A DNA stretch of 7,642 bases. Source: AC-37 sp034663685. GTDB lineage: Bacteria > Actinomycetota > Thermoleophilia > Solirubrobacterales > Thermoleophilaceae. Positions 1 to 5,824 of the stretch are shown piece after piece. The stretch lies in NCBI GenBank assembly GCA_034663685.1, contig JAXDJC010000235.1:1-7642 (forward strand). Direction: 5' to 3'. Numbering within the stretch: the first letter of the stretch is position 1; each line of letters begins with the position of its first letter. The position numbers were made by a program, and so were the translations under genes. The notes under the pieces are model-generated. The model was not told the DNA's origin and did no database searches. It saw only the letters and a list, made by a program, of their open reading frames with translations.

Positions 1-52
1 ACGCCAGGACCAGGGCCGCCGCCGAGCCCAGGACTGCCGCCGCCCGCCTCAG
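1..52 (-). CDS. Possible 5' end of a secreted or membrane protein (partial)
   Basis: This is a tentative reading of the left edge. On the minus strand, the frame that begins with the CTG overlapping the nadK stop (CTGA, 52-49) reads LRRAAAVLGSAAALVLA up to the window edge. Initiated as Met, this would look like the start of a signal peptide: two arginines followed by an Ala/Leu/Val-rich stretch. No ATG, GTG or TTG was seen in this frame in the part of nadK I checked just upstream, and there is no convincing Shine-Dalgarno sequence. The CTG start rests on the hydrophobic reading and on the same NTGA overlap style used elsewhere in the cluster. It does not resemble the N-terminus of RecN, which follows nadK (ppnK) in Mycobacterium. 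Alternatively these 48 bases are non-coding and the next gene begins outside the window. Confidence 0.25.
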   Translation of the reverse strand, partial: MRRAAAVLGSAAALVLA

Positions 53-906
53 TACGCCAGCCGGCCGAATTTCTCGCGGATGCGGTGGTAGAAGGTGGCG
101 CCCTCGACCTGGGCGAGCCGCACCTGGTCGTGCAGGAAGCGGACCTCCAGCTCCTCGCCCGGCCCCAGCTCGGCCACCGGCCGGTTGTCGGTGGTCACGT
201 CCACGGCGTCGCGGTCGGACATGTTCTGCACCGTGAGGGTGTCGTCGGGCGCCACCACGAGCGCGCGCGCGGTGAGGGTGTGCGGCGCGATGAACGAGAC
301 CACGTACCCCTCCACGCCCCAGGCCAGGATCGGCCCGCCGTTGGCGAGGTTGTAGCCGGTGGAGCCGACGGGGGTGGCGGCCACCAGGCCGTCGCAGCGC
401 ACGCGGCCGAGCTGGTCGCCCCGCACCGAGTAGCCGAGCAGCGCCACGCGGCTGTTGGGGCGGCGGTGGAGGGAGATGTCGTTGACGCCGAGCGCGGGCT
501 TGCCGTCGAGCTCCACCGTGAGAGCGGGCATCTTCAGCACCTCGAAGCGGCCCTCCAGCAGCCGCGCGACCCCCTCGTCGAGCTCCTCGCGCTCGACCGT
601 CGAGAGGAAGCCGATCGCGCCGTAGTTGAACGCGAAGACCGGCGCGTCGCTGGCCGCGCACGAGCGCAGGGCGGTGAGGATCGTGCCGTCGCCGCCGAAC
701 ACCACGGCCACGTCCGTGTCCTCGCTCGGGTCCGTGCCCGTGCGGCAGCCCGGCCGCTCCTCGATGTCGTGCTTCTCAACCTCGTTCACGGGCACGAGCA
801 CCTCCACGCCCGCGCGCGAGGCCGCCTCGATCAGCTTCTCGATCGCGGGGCGCGTGTCGTCGGAGTAGCCGTGGGTGAAGACCGTGATGCGCTTCGGGGG
901 GCTCAT
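49..906 (-). CDS. nadK: NAD kinase (ATP- or polyphosphate-dependent), cytoplasmic
   Basis: This enzyme phosphorylates the 2'-hydroxyl of NAD+ to make NADP+, the main route to cellular NADP(H). The 285-residue product is normal length for bacterial NAD kinases. The family signature GGDGT is at residues 71-75, in the fold shared with diacylglycerol kinases. FNYGAIGFL follows at 93-101, VND at 141-143 (the position of the usual N-E/D motif), and the NAD-binding and catalytic stretch CDGLVAATPVGSTGY at 171-185. IAPHTLTAR is at 206-214. The ATG start is supported by GAGG seven bases upstream and by the 4-base ATGA overlap with the tlyA stop, so the two genes are probably translated in a coupled way. 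Pairing of tlyA with nadK (ppnK) is typical of actinobacteria. The product could support the NADPH-demanding isoprenoid pathway encoded upstream, but that link is only inferred from proximity. Confidence 0.97.
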   Translation of the reverse strand: MSPPKRITVFTHGYSDDTRPAIEKLIEAASRAGVEVLVPVNEVEKHDIEERPGCRTGTDPSEDTDVAVVFGGDGTILTALRSCAASDAPVFAFNYGAIGFLSTVEREELDEGVARLLEGRFEVLKMPALTVELDGKPALGVNDISLHRRPNSRVALLGYSVRGDQLGRVRCDGLVAATPVGSTGYNLANGGPILAWGVEGYVVSFIAPHTLTARALVVAPDDTLTVQNMSDRDAVDVTTDNRPVAELGPGEELEVRFLHDQVRLAQVEGATFYHRIREKFGRLAY

Positions 907-1694
907 GCCTCCACCTCGCCGAGAGCGCCCGCCGGGTCCTCGAGCGCGCCTGCGCGGCCGGGCTCGCCGAGCCACACGAAGGTCTCGTGGTTGCCCGCGG
1001 GCCCCGGCAGCCCGGACGGCGCGAAGCCAAGCACCGACCAGCCGTCCTCGGCCGCCAGCCGCGCGACCGTGGCCACGGCCTCGCGCCTGTGCTCGGCGGA
1101 GCGGACCACGCCGCCCTTGCCAAGCCGCTCGCGACCGACCTCGAACTGCGGCTTGACCATCGCCAGGCAGTCGAAGCTCGGCGCGCCCACGCCCAGCACC
1201 GCCGGCAGCACCTTGCTGATCGAGATGAACGAGACGTCGGCCACGATCAGGTCGGGCGCGTACGGGAGCGCCGCCGCCTCCAGCGCGCGGGCGTTGGCGC
1301 GCTCCACCACGGTCACGCGCTCGTGGGTGCGCAGGCTCCAGTGCAGCTCGCCGTAGGCCACGTCGAGCGCCACCACGTGCTCGGCGCCGCGCTGAAGCAG
1401 GCAGTCGGTGAAGCCGCCGGTTGAGGCGCCCACGTCGAGGCAGCGCCTTCCTGCCGGGTCCACGCCCAGGGCGTCGAGGGCGTTCGCCAGCTTGATCCCG
1501 CCGCGCGAGACGAACGGCGGCGGCGAGTCCACCGCCAGGTCCACGTCGTCGCCCACCATCTGTCCGGGCTTCCTGGCCCGGAGCCCGTCGGAGCCCAGCC
1601 GGACGGAGCCGGCGATCACAGCGGCAGCGGCGCGCGAGCGCGACTCGAACAGGCCGCGATCCACGAGCAGCGCATCGAGCCTCGTCTTGACCAC
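903..1694 (-). CDS. tlyA: TlyA family rRNA 2'-O-methyltransferase (S4 + FtsJ-like domains)
   Basis: TlyA proteins use SAM to methylate ribose 2'-OH groups of cytidines in 23S rRNA and, in some lineages, also 16S rRNA; loss gives capreomycin resistance in mycobacteria. The 263-residue product has an N-terminal S4 RNA-binding domain (about 1-60, beginning VKTRLDALLVDRGLFESRSR). The family linker FVSRGGIKL is at 61-69, and a Rossmann methyltransferase domain carries the SAM loop LDVGASTGGFTD (86-97). An FtsJ-type K-D-K-E tetrad can be placed at K68, D153, K181 and E237. I chose the GTG at 1694 because it puts the S4 domain at the very N-terminus, as usual for the family. It has no Shine-Dalgarno sequence but a TACGCT box six bases upstream, which suggests a leaderless message. 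A longer reading from ATG 1811 exists but looks non-coding in codon use. Whether it acts on 23S only or on both rRNAs cannot be told from this sequence. Confidence 0.95.
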   Translation of the reverse strand: MVKTRLDALLVDRGLFESRSRAAAAVIAGSVRLGSDGLRARKPGQMVGDDVDLAVDSPPPFVSRGGIKLANALDALGVDPAGRRCLDVGASTGGFTDCLLQRGAEHVVALDVAYGELHWSLRTHERVTVVERANARALEAAALPYAPDLIVADVSFISISKVLPAVLGVGAPSFDCLAMVKPQFEVGRERLGKGGVVRSAEHRREAVATVARLAAEDGWSVLGFAPSGLPGPAGNHETFVWLGEPGRAGALEDPAGALGEVEA

Positions 1695-1700
1695 GGCGGG

Positions 1701-1706
1701 AGCGTA
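1701..1706 (-). promoter_or_regulatory. Candidate -10 box of a leaderless tlyA-nadK promoter
   Basis: On the minus strand TACGCT fits the actinobacterial -10 pattern TANNNT. It is followed by exactly six bases (CCCGCC) and then the tlyA GTG, so a transcript starting at its usual distance would begin at the start codon. No TTGAC-like -35 is visible at 17-18 bases. The lack of a ribosome binding site in front of the GTG agrees with a leaderless message. The box would allow tlyA and nadK to be expressed independently of the upstream dxs genes. Confidence 0.4.
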
Positions 1707-1758
1707 CCGGCGCGGAGCCCCTACGCCGGTCTGTGCCGCGCGCCACACAAGCCCCGGG

Positions 1759-1774
1759 CGAACGTTCGTACGGT
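1759..1774 (+). promoter_or_regulatory. Palindrome and TACGGT box upstream of the putative plus-strand RNA
   Basis: A perfect 10-base palindrome CGAACGTTCG (1759-1768) directly abuts TACGGT (1769-1774), which fits TANNNT. Six bases after this box, at 1781, the first hairpin of the candidate RNA begins, so a start site there would put the hairpin at the 5' end. There is no recognisable -35 hexamer. The palindrome lies where an operator overlapping the -35/-10 spacer would be. All of this is inferred from spacing. Confidence 0.25.
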
Positions 1775-1780
1775 GGAGCA

Positions 1781-1858
1781 CGTCTTCATCTACTGGAGAC
1801 GAACAACGCATCACTCCTCCCTCGAACGGCCCGCCTCTCCCGGCGGGTCGTTCTTTTT
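1781..1858 (+). ncRNA. Candidate small RNA antisense to the cluster's direction, in the dxs-tlyA gap
   Basis: About 78 bases in the gap between dxs and tlyA can be read on the plus strand as a compact RNA. The 5' hairpin has arms CGTCTTC (1781-1787) and GGAGACG (1795-1801) with one G-U pair and a 7-base loop. A single-stranded pyrimidine-rich stretch with CTCCTCCC follows at 1814-1821. A 12-base-pair terminator hairpin and a T-run end it at 1858. The CTCCTCCC element is complementary to Shine-Dalgarno-like GGGAGGAG, so base-pairing with mRNAs is imaginable. No protein is expected: the plus-strand reading frames here run on as antisense to dxs. I do not recognise it as a known RNA family. Confidence in transcription rests mainly on the terminator. 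Confidence 0.35.
1824..1858 (+). terminator. Intrinsic (Rho-independent) terminator, plus-strand direction
   Basis: The arms 1824-1835 (GAACGGCCCGCC) and 1842-1853 (GGCGGGTCGTTC) pair over 12 bases with a single G-U wobble, enclosing a 6-base pyrimidine loop. Five Ts follow at 1854-1858. On the minus strand the same hairpin is followed by purine-rich sequence with no T-run, so it is not the terminator of dxs. It sits just outside the dxs stop codon. It would stop plus-strand transcripts from running antisense through dxs, or end a short RNA starting near 1781. Confidence 0.65.
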
Positions 1859-1865
1859 GGGGCGC

Positions 1866-3806
1866 CTAGACCAGCGCGGCGCCGCGGTCCCGCGCGTCCT
1901 CGAGCACCCGCTCGACGATCGCCTCGGGAGTGAGGCCGACCTCACGCTGGAGCAGCGCGGGCTTGCCGTGCGTCACGAACCGGTCGGGCAGCCCGACGCG
2001 CACGAGGCGTGTGCCGCCGGCCAGGTCGCGGTCGAGCAGCAGCTCACCCACGGCCGACCCGAAGCCTCCCTGCAGAACGCCATCCTCCACGGTCACCAGG
2101 AGCTCGTGCTCGCTCGCGAGCTGGGTCAGAAGCTCGCCATCCAGAGGCTTCGCGAAGCGTGCGTCCACCACGGTCGCCTCCACCCCGTGCTGCTCGAGCA
2201 GGTCGGCCGCCCCCAGCGCCAGCGGCACGCCGAACCCGTAGCCGATCAGCGCCACCCGCGCGCCCTCGCGCAGCACCTCGCCGCGGCCGATCTCAATCTC
2301 CTGCGGCCGCGACGGGAGCGGCACGCCCTCGGCCTCGCCGCGCGGGTAGCGCAGCGCCACCGGGCCGTCGTCGTAGCGCAGCGCGGTGTGGAGCATGTCG
2401 CCCAGCATCGCCTCGTCGCGCGGGGCCATCATCACGAGGTGCGGCAGGCAGCGCATGTAGGCGATGTCGAACGCGCCGTGATGCGTGGGGCCGTCGTCGC
2501 CCACCAGGCCGGCGCGATCCATCGCGAACACCACGTTGAGCTGCTGGAGGCACACGTCGTGCACGATCTGGTCGTACGCGCGCTGGAGGAAGGTGGAGTA
2601 GATAGCGGCCACCGGCTTCATCCCGCCGAGCGCGAGGCCGGCCGCGAACAGCACGGCGTGCTGCTCGGCGATGCCCACGTCGTAGTAGCGCTCGGGCAGC
2701 TCCTTCTGGAGGATGTTGAGCCCCGTGCCGGAGTTCATCGCGGCCGTGATGCCGCACACGCGCGCGTCCCGCCGGCACTCCTCCACGAGCGCGTTGCCGA
2801 ACACGCTGGTGTACTGCGGCGGCTTGGGCGGGCCCGCCGAGGCGGACGCCGGCTTCTTCGGCGCGGCGGCCCGGTCCACGATCGACGCCGGCTTGGCCGC
2901 GTGCCACTTCTCCATGCCCTCGAGCCCGCCCTCCTCGGCGGGCGCGAAGCCCTTGCCCTTCACGGTCTTGATGTGGACCACGACGGGGCGGTCGGCCTCG
3001 AGCGCGCTGGAGATCGACGTGCGCAGGGCGCCCACGTCGTGACCGTCCACCACGCCCACGTACGCCACGTCCAGCTCCTCGAAGAACAGGCCCGGCGCCC
3101 AGAACGCCTTGATCGACGCCTTCAGCTCCGGGCCGAGCCGCTCGATGCGCTCGCCCAGGCCGGCGGGCATCTTGGTCAGGCCCGTCTCCACGACCTCGCG
3201 CGCGCGGTGCAGCTCGGGGTTCAGGCGGATCCGGTTGAAGTAGCGCGAGAGCGACCCGACGTTGGGCGCGATCGACATCCCGTTGTCGTTCAGCACGATC
3301 ACGATCGGCACGTCGAGCCCGCCGGCGTTGTGCAGCGCCTCGAACGCCACGCCGCCGGTGAGCGCGCCGTCGCCGATCACTGCTACCACGCGCCCGTCCT
3401 CCTCCTGCCCGCGGCGCATGGCCTCCTTGAGGCCCACCGCGTAGGAGACCGAGGTGGAGGCATGGCCGGCGCCCATGATGTCGTGCTCGGACTCCTCGAT
3501 CGAGCAGAACGGGGCGAGGCCGCCGTAGGTGCGGATGGTGCCGAGCCGGTCGCGGCGGCCGGTGAGGACCTTGTGCGGGTAGGCCTGGTGGCCGACGTCC
3601 CAGAGGACCTTGTCGCGCGGCGAGTCGAGCAGGCTGTGCAGCGCCACGGCCAGCTCGCAGGTGCCGAGGTTGGCGCCGAAGTGGCCGCCGATCTCGCCGA
3701 TCGTGTCGATGATCAGCTCGCGGACCTCCTGGGCCACGTCCTGGAGCTCCGGGTCGGAGAGGCCGTGCAGGTCGCGCGGTCCGTTGATCTTGTCGAGCAG
3801 GCTCAT
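1866..3806 (-). CDS. dxs: 1-deoxy-D-xylulose-5-phosphate synthase
   Basis: Dxs condenses pyruvate and glyceraldehyde 3-phosphate to DXP with loss of CO2, the first step of the MEP pathway and a branch to thiamine and pyridoxal. It is a cytoplasmic, TPP- and Mg-dependent homodimer. The 646 residues are full length. The N-terminal TPP domain shows GGHFGANLG (40-48), DVGHQAYPHKVLTG (70-83), and the TPP/Mg motif GDGALTGG (145-152) continuing to NDN (173-175). An Ala/Pro/Lys-rich linker at about 311-330 leads to the transketolase-like pyrimidine domain, with the catalytic Glu in AEQHA (E381), DRAGLVGDDGPTHHGAFD (430-447) and RYPRG (486-490). The C-terminal domain follows from about 515. The ATG at 3806 overlaps the ispA stop by four bases (ATGA) and has only a weak upstream purine run, so coupling to ispA translation is likely. 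The stop is TAG at 1866. Confidence 0.98.
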   Translation of the reverse strand: MSLLDKINGPRDLHGLSDPELQDVAQEVRELIIDTIGEIGGHFGANLGTCELAVALHSLLDSPRDKVLWDVGHQAYPHKVLTGRRDRLGTIRTYGGLAPFCSIEESEHDIMGAGHASTSVSYAVGLKEAMRRGQEEDGRVVAVIGDGALTGGVAFEALHNAGGLDVPIVIVLNDNGMSIAPNVGSLSRYFNRIRLNPELHRAREVVETGLTKMPAGLGERIERLGPELKASIKAFWAPGLFFEELDVAYVGVVDGHDVGALRTSISSALEADRPVVVHIKTVKGKGFAPAEEGGLEGMEKWHAAKPASIVDRAAAPKKPASASAGPPKPPQYTSVFGNALVEECRRDARVCGITAAMNSGTGLNILQKELPERYYDVGIAEQHAVLFAAGLALGGMKPVAAIYSTFLQRAYDQIVHDVCLQQLNVVFAMDRAGLVGDDGPTHHGAFDIAYMRCLPHLVMMAPRDEAMLGDMLHTALRYDDGPVALRYPRGEAEGVPLPSRPQEIEIGRGEVLREGARVALIGYGFGVPLALGAADLLEQHGVEATVVDARFAKPLDGELLTQLASEHELLVTVEDGVLQGGFGSAVGELLLDRDLAGGTRLVRVGLPDRFVTHGKPALLQREVGLTPEAIVERVLEDARDRGAALV

Positions 3807-4633
3807 GTTCGTCTCGTGAGTATGTAGTCGGTTATCCGCTCGAGCGTCGCAGTACGGCCGTCCGCCTCGGCGAGCGCGGCGCGGGCCTTCTCGTGCGACT
3901 CCGCCGCCAGCCCCCGGGCTCGCTCCACGCCGAACACGCTGACGTACGTCCGCTTGCCCTGGCGCTCGTCGGACCCCTGCGGCTTGCCCAGCGCGGCCTC
4001 GTCCCCGGTCACGTCGAGAATGTCGTCGACGATCTGGAAGAGGACGCCGAGCTCCGCAGCGAACCGGCTCCAGCTGATTGTGGCAGGTCCCGTGACACCT
4101 CCAAGCATCAATACGCACTCGATCGACGCGCCGATCAGCCGGCCCGTCTTGAGCTCGTGCACGCGGCGGAGATCCACCTCGTCGCCCACCGTGATGTCGA
4201 GGTACTGGCCTCCCACCATGCCGCCCACGCCCGCCGCCCGGACGAGGTGGCCGAGGGCCGCGAGCACGCGTTCGGGGTCGCCGGTCTGCTCGCGCGCCAC
4301 CAGCGCGATCGCCTCGGCGAAGAGGCCGTCACCGGCCAGGATCGCCACGTCCTCGCCGAACTTCACGTGGCAGGTGGGCTGACCGCGGCGCAGGTCGTCG
4401 TCGTCCATCGCCGGCAGGTCGTCGTGGATGAGCGAGTAGGTGTGGATCAGCTCGATGGCGGCGGCCAGCGGGAGCACCTCGTCGAGGTCGCGCCCGAGCG
4501 CCTCGGCGGTGGCCATCGCCAGCACCGGGCGGATGCGCTTGCCGCCGGCGAGCAGCGAGTAGCGCATCGCCTCGTCGAGTCCCTCCACCGCCGGCTCGTG
4601 CGCGAAGCGCAGCTCGGCCAGGTAGCCGTCCAC
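3803..4633 (-). CDS. ispA: Polyprenyl synthetase, probable (2E,6E)-farnesyl diphosphate synthase
   Basis: This enzyme adds isopentenyl diphosphate units to an allylic diphosphate, giving the precursor of longer prenyl carriers. From the GTG at 4633 the product has 276 residues. GGKRIRP (30-36) binds diphosphate. The first Asp-rich motif DDLPAMD (71-77) has the two-residue insertion typical of bacterial FPP synthases and is followed by RR (82-83). GGQYLD (141-146), KTGRL (162-166) and the second Asp-rich motif DDILD (203-207) complete the active site. Tyr66, five residues before the first motif, fits a farnesyl (C15) product. Coordinates use the first conventional start. However, GGKR then lies about 13 residues nearer the N-terminus than in E. 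coli IspA, and this GTG has no Shine-Dalgarno sequence. The frame is open upstream to a CTG at 4684 with AGGAG eight bases before it, overlapping the xseB stop (CTGA). That start adds 17 residues and may be the real one. Confidence 0.96.
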   Translation of the reverse strand: MDGYLAELRFAHEPAVEGLDEAMRYSLLAGGKRIRPVLAMATAEALGRDLDEVLPLAAAIELIHTYSLIHDDLPAMDDDDLRRGQPTCHVKFGEDVAILAGDGLFAEAIALVAREQTGDPERVLAALGHLVRAAGVGGMVGGQYLDITVGDEVDLRRVHELKTGRLIGASIECVLMLGGVTGPATISWSRFAAELGVLFQIVDDILDVTGDEAALGKPQGSDERQGKRTYVSVFGVERARGLAAESHEKARAALAEADGRTATLERITDYILTRRT

Positions 4634-4680
4634 CCGCGATTGGAGCTCGACCGGGTAGGTGGCCGTGGCCGACGCCGCCG

Positions 4681-4872
4681 TCAGAGCAGCGTCTCCTGGC
4701 CCGGGGCCGATCCCTCGGGGTCGGAGCGGCGGTCGAGCTCCGTGCCCACCCGCGCGGCGATCTCCGCGCAGCGCTCCACCAGGTCGGCCGCCTCTTCGGG
4801 CGCAAGCTCCTCGCTGCGCAGCCGCGCGGCCGCCTGCTCCAGCTCGGCGATGGCGTCGTCGAGTGCGCTCAC
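4681..4872 (-). CDS. xseB: Exodeoxyribonuclease VII small subunit
   Basis: XseB is the small, helical subunit that assembles in several copies with the catalytic XseA to form exonuclease VII, which degrades single-stranded DNA. The 63-residue product is family-sized. Its core, LDDAIAELEQAAARLRSEEL followed by a second helix around LVERCAEIAARV (31-42), matches the family pattern of a helical hairpin (A/E-L-E-x-x-x-x-x-L-x-x-x-x-L-x-x-E-E-x-x-x-L-x-E). The C-terminal tail from about residue 48 looks disordered. The GTG start overlaps the nusB stop by four bases (GTGA), with no strong ribosome binding site, so translation probably depends on nusB. Its position just upstream of ispA and dxs is the classic bacterial arrangement. 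The usual neighbour xseA is not in this window. Confidence 0.9.
   Translation of the reverse strand: MSALDDAIAELEQAAARLRSEELAPEEAADLVERCAEIAARVGTELDRRSDPEGSAPGQETLL
4693..4697 (-). promoter_or_regulatory. Shine-Dalgarno AGGAG that points to a CTG start for ispA
   Basis: On the minus strand AGGAG lies inside the last codons of xseB, eight bases before a CTG at 4684-4682 that overlaps the xseB TGA. Strength and spacing are ideal for initiation at this CTG and useless for the GTG at 4633, some 60 bases further on. It decides the likely ispA start; see the ispA entry. Confidence 0.5.
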
Positions 4873-5249
4873 AGGGCAGCCCGTTCCCGGTGCACCGAGC
4901 CCAGGATCCCGTTCACGAAGCCGGGCGCCTCGGCGGAGCACAGCTCCTTGGCGGCCTCGATGGCCTCGTCGAGCGCCACCTCGTCGGGCACGTCGTGGCG
5001 GTGCAGAAGCTCGTAGAGCGCCACGCGCATGATGTTCAGCTCGAGCGGCGCGATCCGGTCGAGCGACCAGTCCTGGGCGTAGCGCTCGATCAGCCCGTCC
5101 AGCTCCTCGCGGTGGGCATCCACGCCGGCGGTCAGCTCGCGCGTGAACACGTGCGCGGTGCGCTCGACCGTCTCCTCGAGCGGGCGGCCGGTCACGTCGC
5201 GCTGGTAGAGCGCCACCACCGCCGCCCTGCGCTGGTCGGTGCGGCGCAT
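4869..5249 (-). CDS. nusB: Transcription antitermination factor NusB
   Basis: NusB, an all-helical RNA-binding protein, pairs with NusE (ribosomal protein S10) on boxA RNA to keep RNA polymerase elongating through rRNA operons. The 126-residue product is close to the usual 130-150. The N-terminal RRTDQRRAAVVALYQRDVTG fits the family start, with its R-x-x-A-x-x-x-L-Y pattern. The C-terminal half has the conserved runs LDRIAPLELNIMRVALYELL (63-82) and VALDEAIEAAKELCSAEAPG (91-110) followed by FVNGILG (111-117). The ATG lies six bases after the efp stop with no clear Shine-Dalgarno sequence, so reinitiation after efp is likely. Location directly after efp is common in bacteria. Confidence 0.96.
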   Translation of the reverse strand: MRRTDQRRAAVVALYQRDVTGRPLEETVERTAHVFTRELTAGVDAHREELDGLIERYAQDWSLDRIAPLELNIMRVALYELLHRHDVPDEVALDEAIEAAKELCSAEAPGFVNGILGSVHRERAAL

Positions 5250-5255
5250 CTGGGG

Positions 5256-5816
5256 TCAGGCCCGGGAGACGTACTCGCCGGAGCGCGTGTCCACGCGCAC
5301 GCGATCGCCCACGTTCACGAACAGCGGCACGCGCACGGCCACGCCCGACTCGAGCGTGGCCGGCTTGTCGCCCCCGCCGGAGGCCGTGTCGCCCTTCACG
5401 CCCGGCTCGGTGTCGGCCACGGCCAGCTCGACCGCACTCGGCACCTGCACGTCCGCGGGCTTCTCGTCCACGTAGAGGATCTCGACCCCCTGGCTCGGCA
5501 GGACCCACTGGAGCGACTCCTTGACCGACTCCTCCGGCACCGTGAACTGCTCGTAGGTCTCCACGTCCATGAAGTGGGCGTCGGTGCCGTCGGCGTACAG
5601 GAACTGCATCTTGCGCGTCTCCGTGCGCACGGGGCGGAACTTCTCGCCGGCACGGAAGGTGCGGTCGATCACGTTGCCGTCCGTGGTTCGCTTGAGCTTG
5701 GTGCGCACGAACGCGCCGCCCTTGCCGGGCTTGACGTGCTGGAACTCGACGACCTTGAAGATCGTGCCCTCCACGTCGATGTGCACGCCGTTCTTGAACT
5801 GGTTGGTGCTGATCAC
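5256..5816 (-). CDS. efp: Elongation factor P
   Basis: EF-P binds between the P and E sites of the ribosome and rescues stalling at proline runs. The 186-residue product is the normal length for three beta-barrel domains: a KOW-like domain I (about 1-63, ISTNQFKNGVHIDVEGTIFK), an OB domain II (about 65-127) and an OB domain III (about 128-185). The C-terminal signature region includes GVAVRVPLFVNVGDRVRVDT (158-177). The loop that reaches toward the P-site tRNA reads KPGKGGAFVRTK, with Lys32 at the tip. Actinobacterial EF-Ps often carry PGKGP and work without lysine modification; here the second proline is glycine. The GTG at 5816 gives the canonical N-terminus. It has no Shine-Dalgarno sequence but a TACCCT box eight bases upstream. 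It is the first gene of the minus-strand cluster. Confidence 0.97.
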   Translation of the reverse strand: MISTNQFKNGVHIDVEGTIFKVVEFQHVKPGKGGAFVRTKLKRTTDGNVIDRTFRAGEKFRPVRTETRKMQFLYADGTDAHFMDVETYEQFTVPEESVKESLQWVLPSQGVEILYVDEKPADVQVPSAVELAVADTEPGVKGDTASGGGDKPATLESGVAVRVPLFVNVGDRVRVDTRSGEYVSRA

Positions 5817-5824
5817 GGCTCGAA

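Noticed and set aside
907..1746. N-terminal extension of the NAD kinase frame across tlyA
   Set aside because: The frame is open only because of GC bias; its translation is Arg/Ala/Gly-rich and it lies over the well-supported tlyA gene. NAD kinase has its own start and ribosome site at 906.
1759..1768. LexA (SOS) box
   Set aside because: Gram-positive LexA boxes need about four bases between CGAAC and GTTCG; here the halves are directly joined.
1781..1858. Actinobacterial 6C RNA
   Set aside because: That family is defined by hairpin loops with runs of at least six cytosines; the loops here are ATCTACT and TCTCCC.
1824..1858. Terminator of the dxs transcript
   Set aside because: In the minus direction the hairpin is followed by GAGGGAGGAG and no T-run, so only the plus direction fits an intrinsic terminator.
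1773..3827. Long plus-strand open frame (684 codons) opposite dxs
   Set aside because: It mirrors the dxs coding frame, as happens in GC-rich genes; the translation is low-complexity (rich in R, H, A, V, L) with no recognisable domain, whereas the minus strand encodes a full Dxs.
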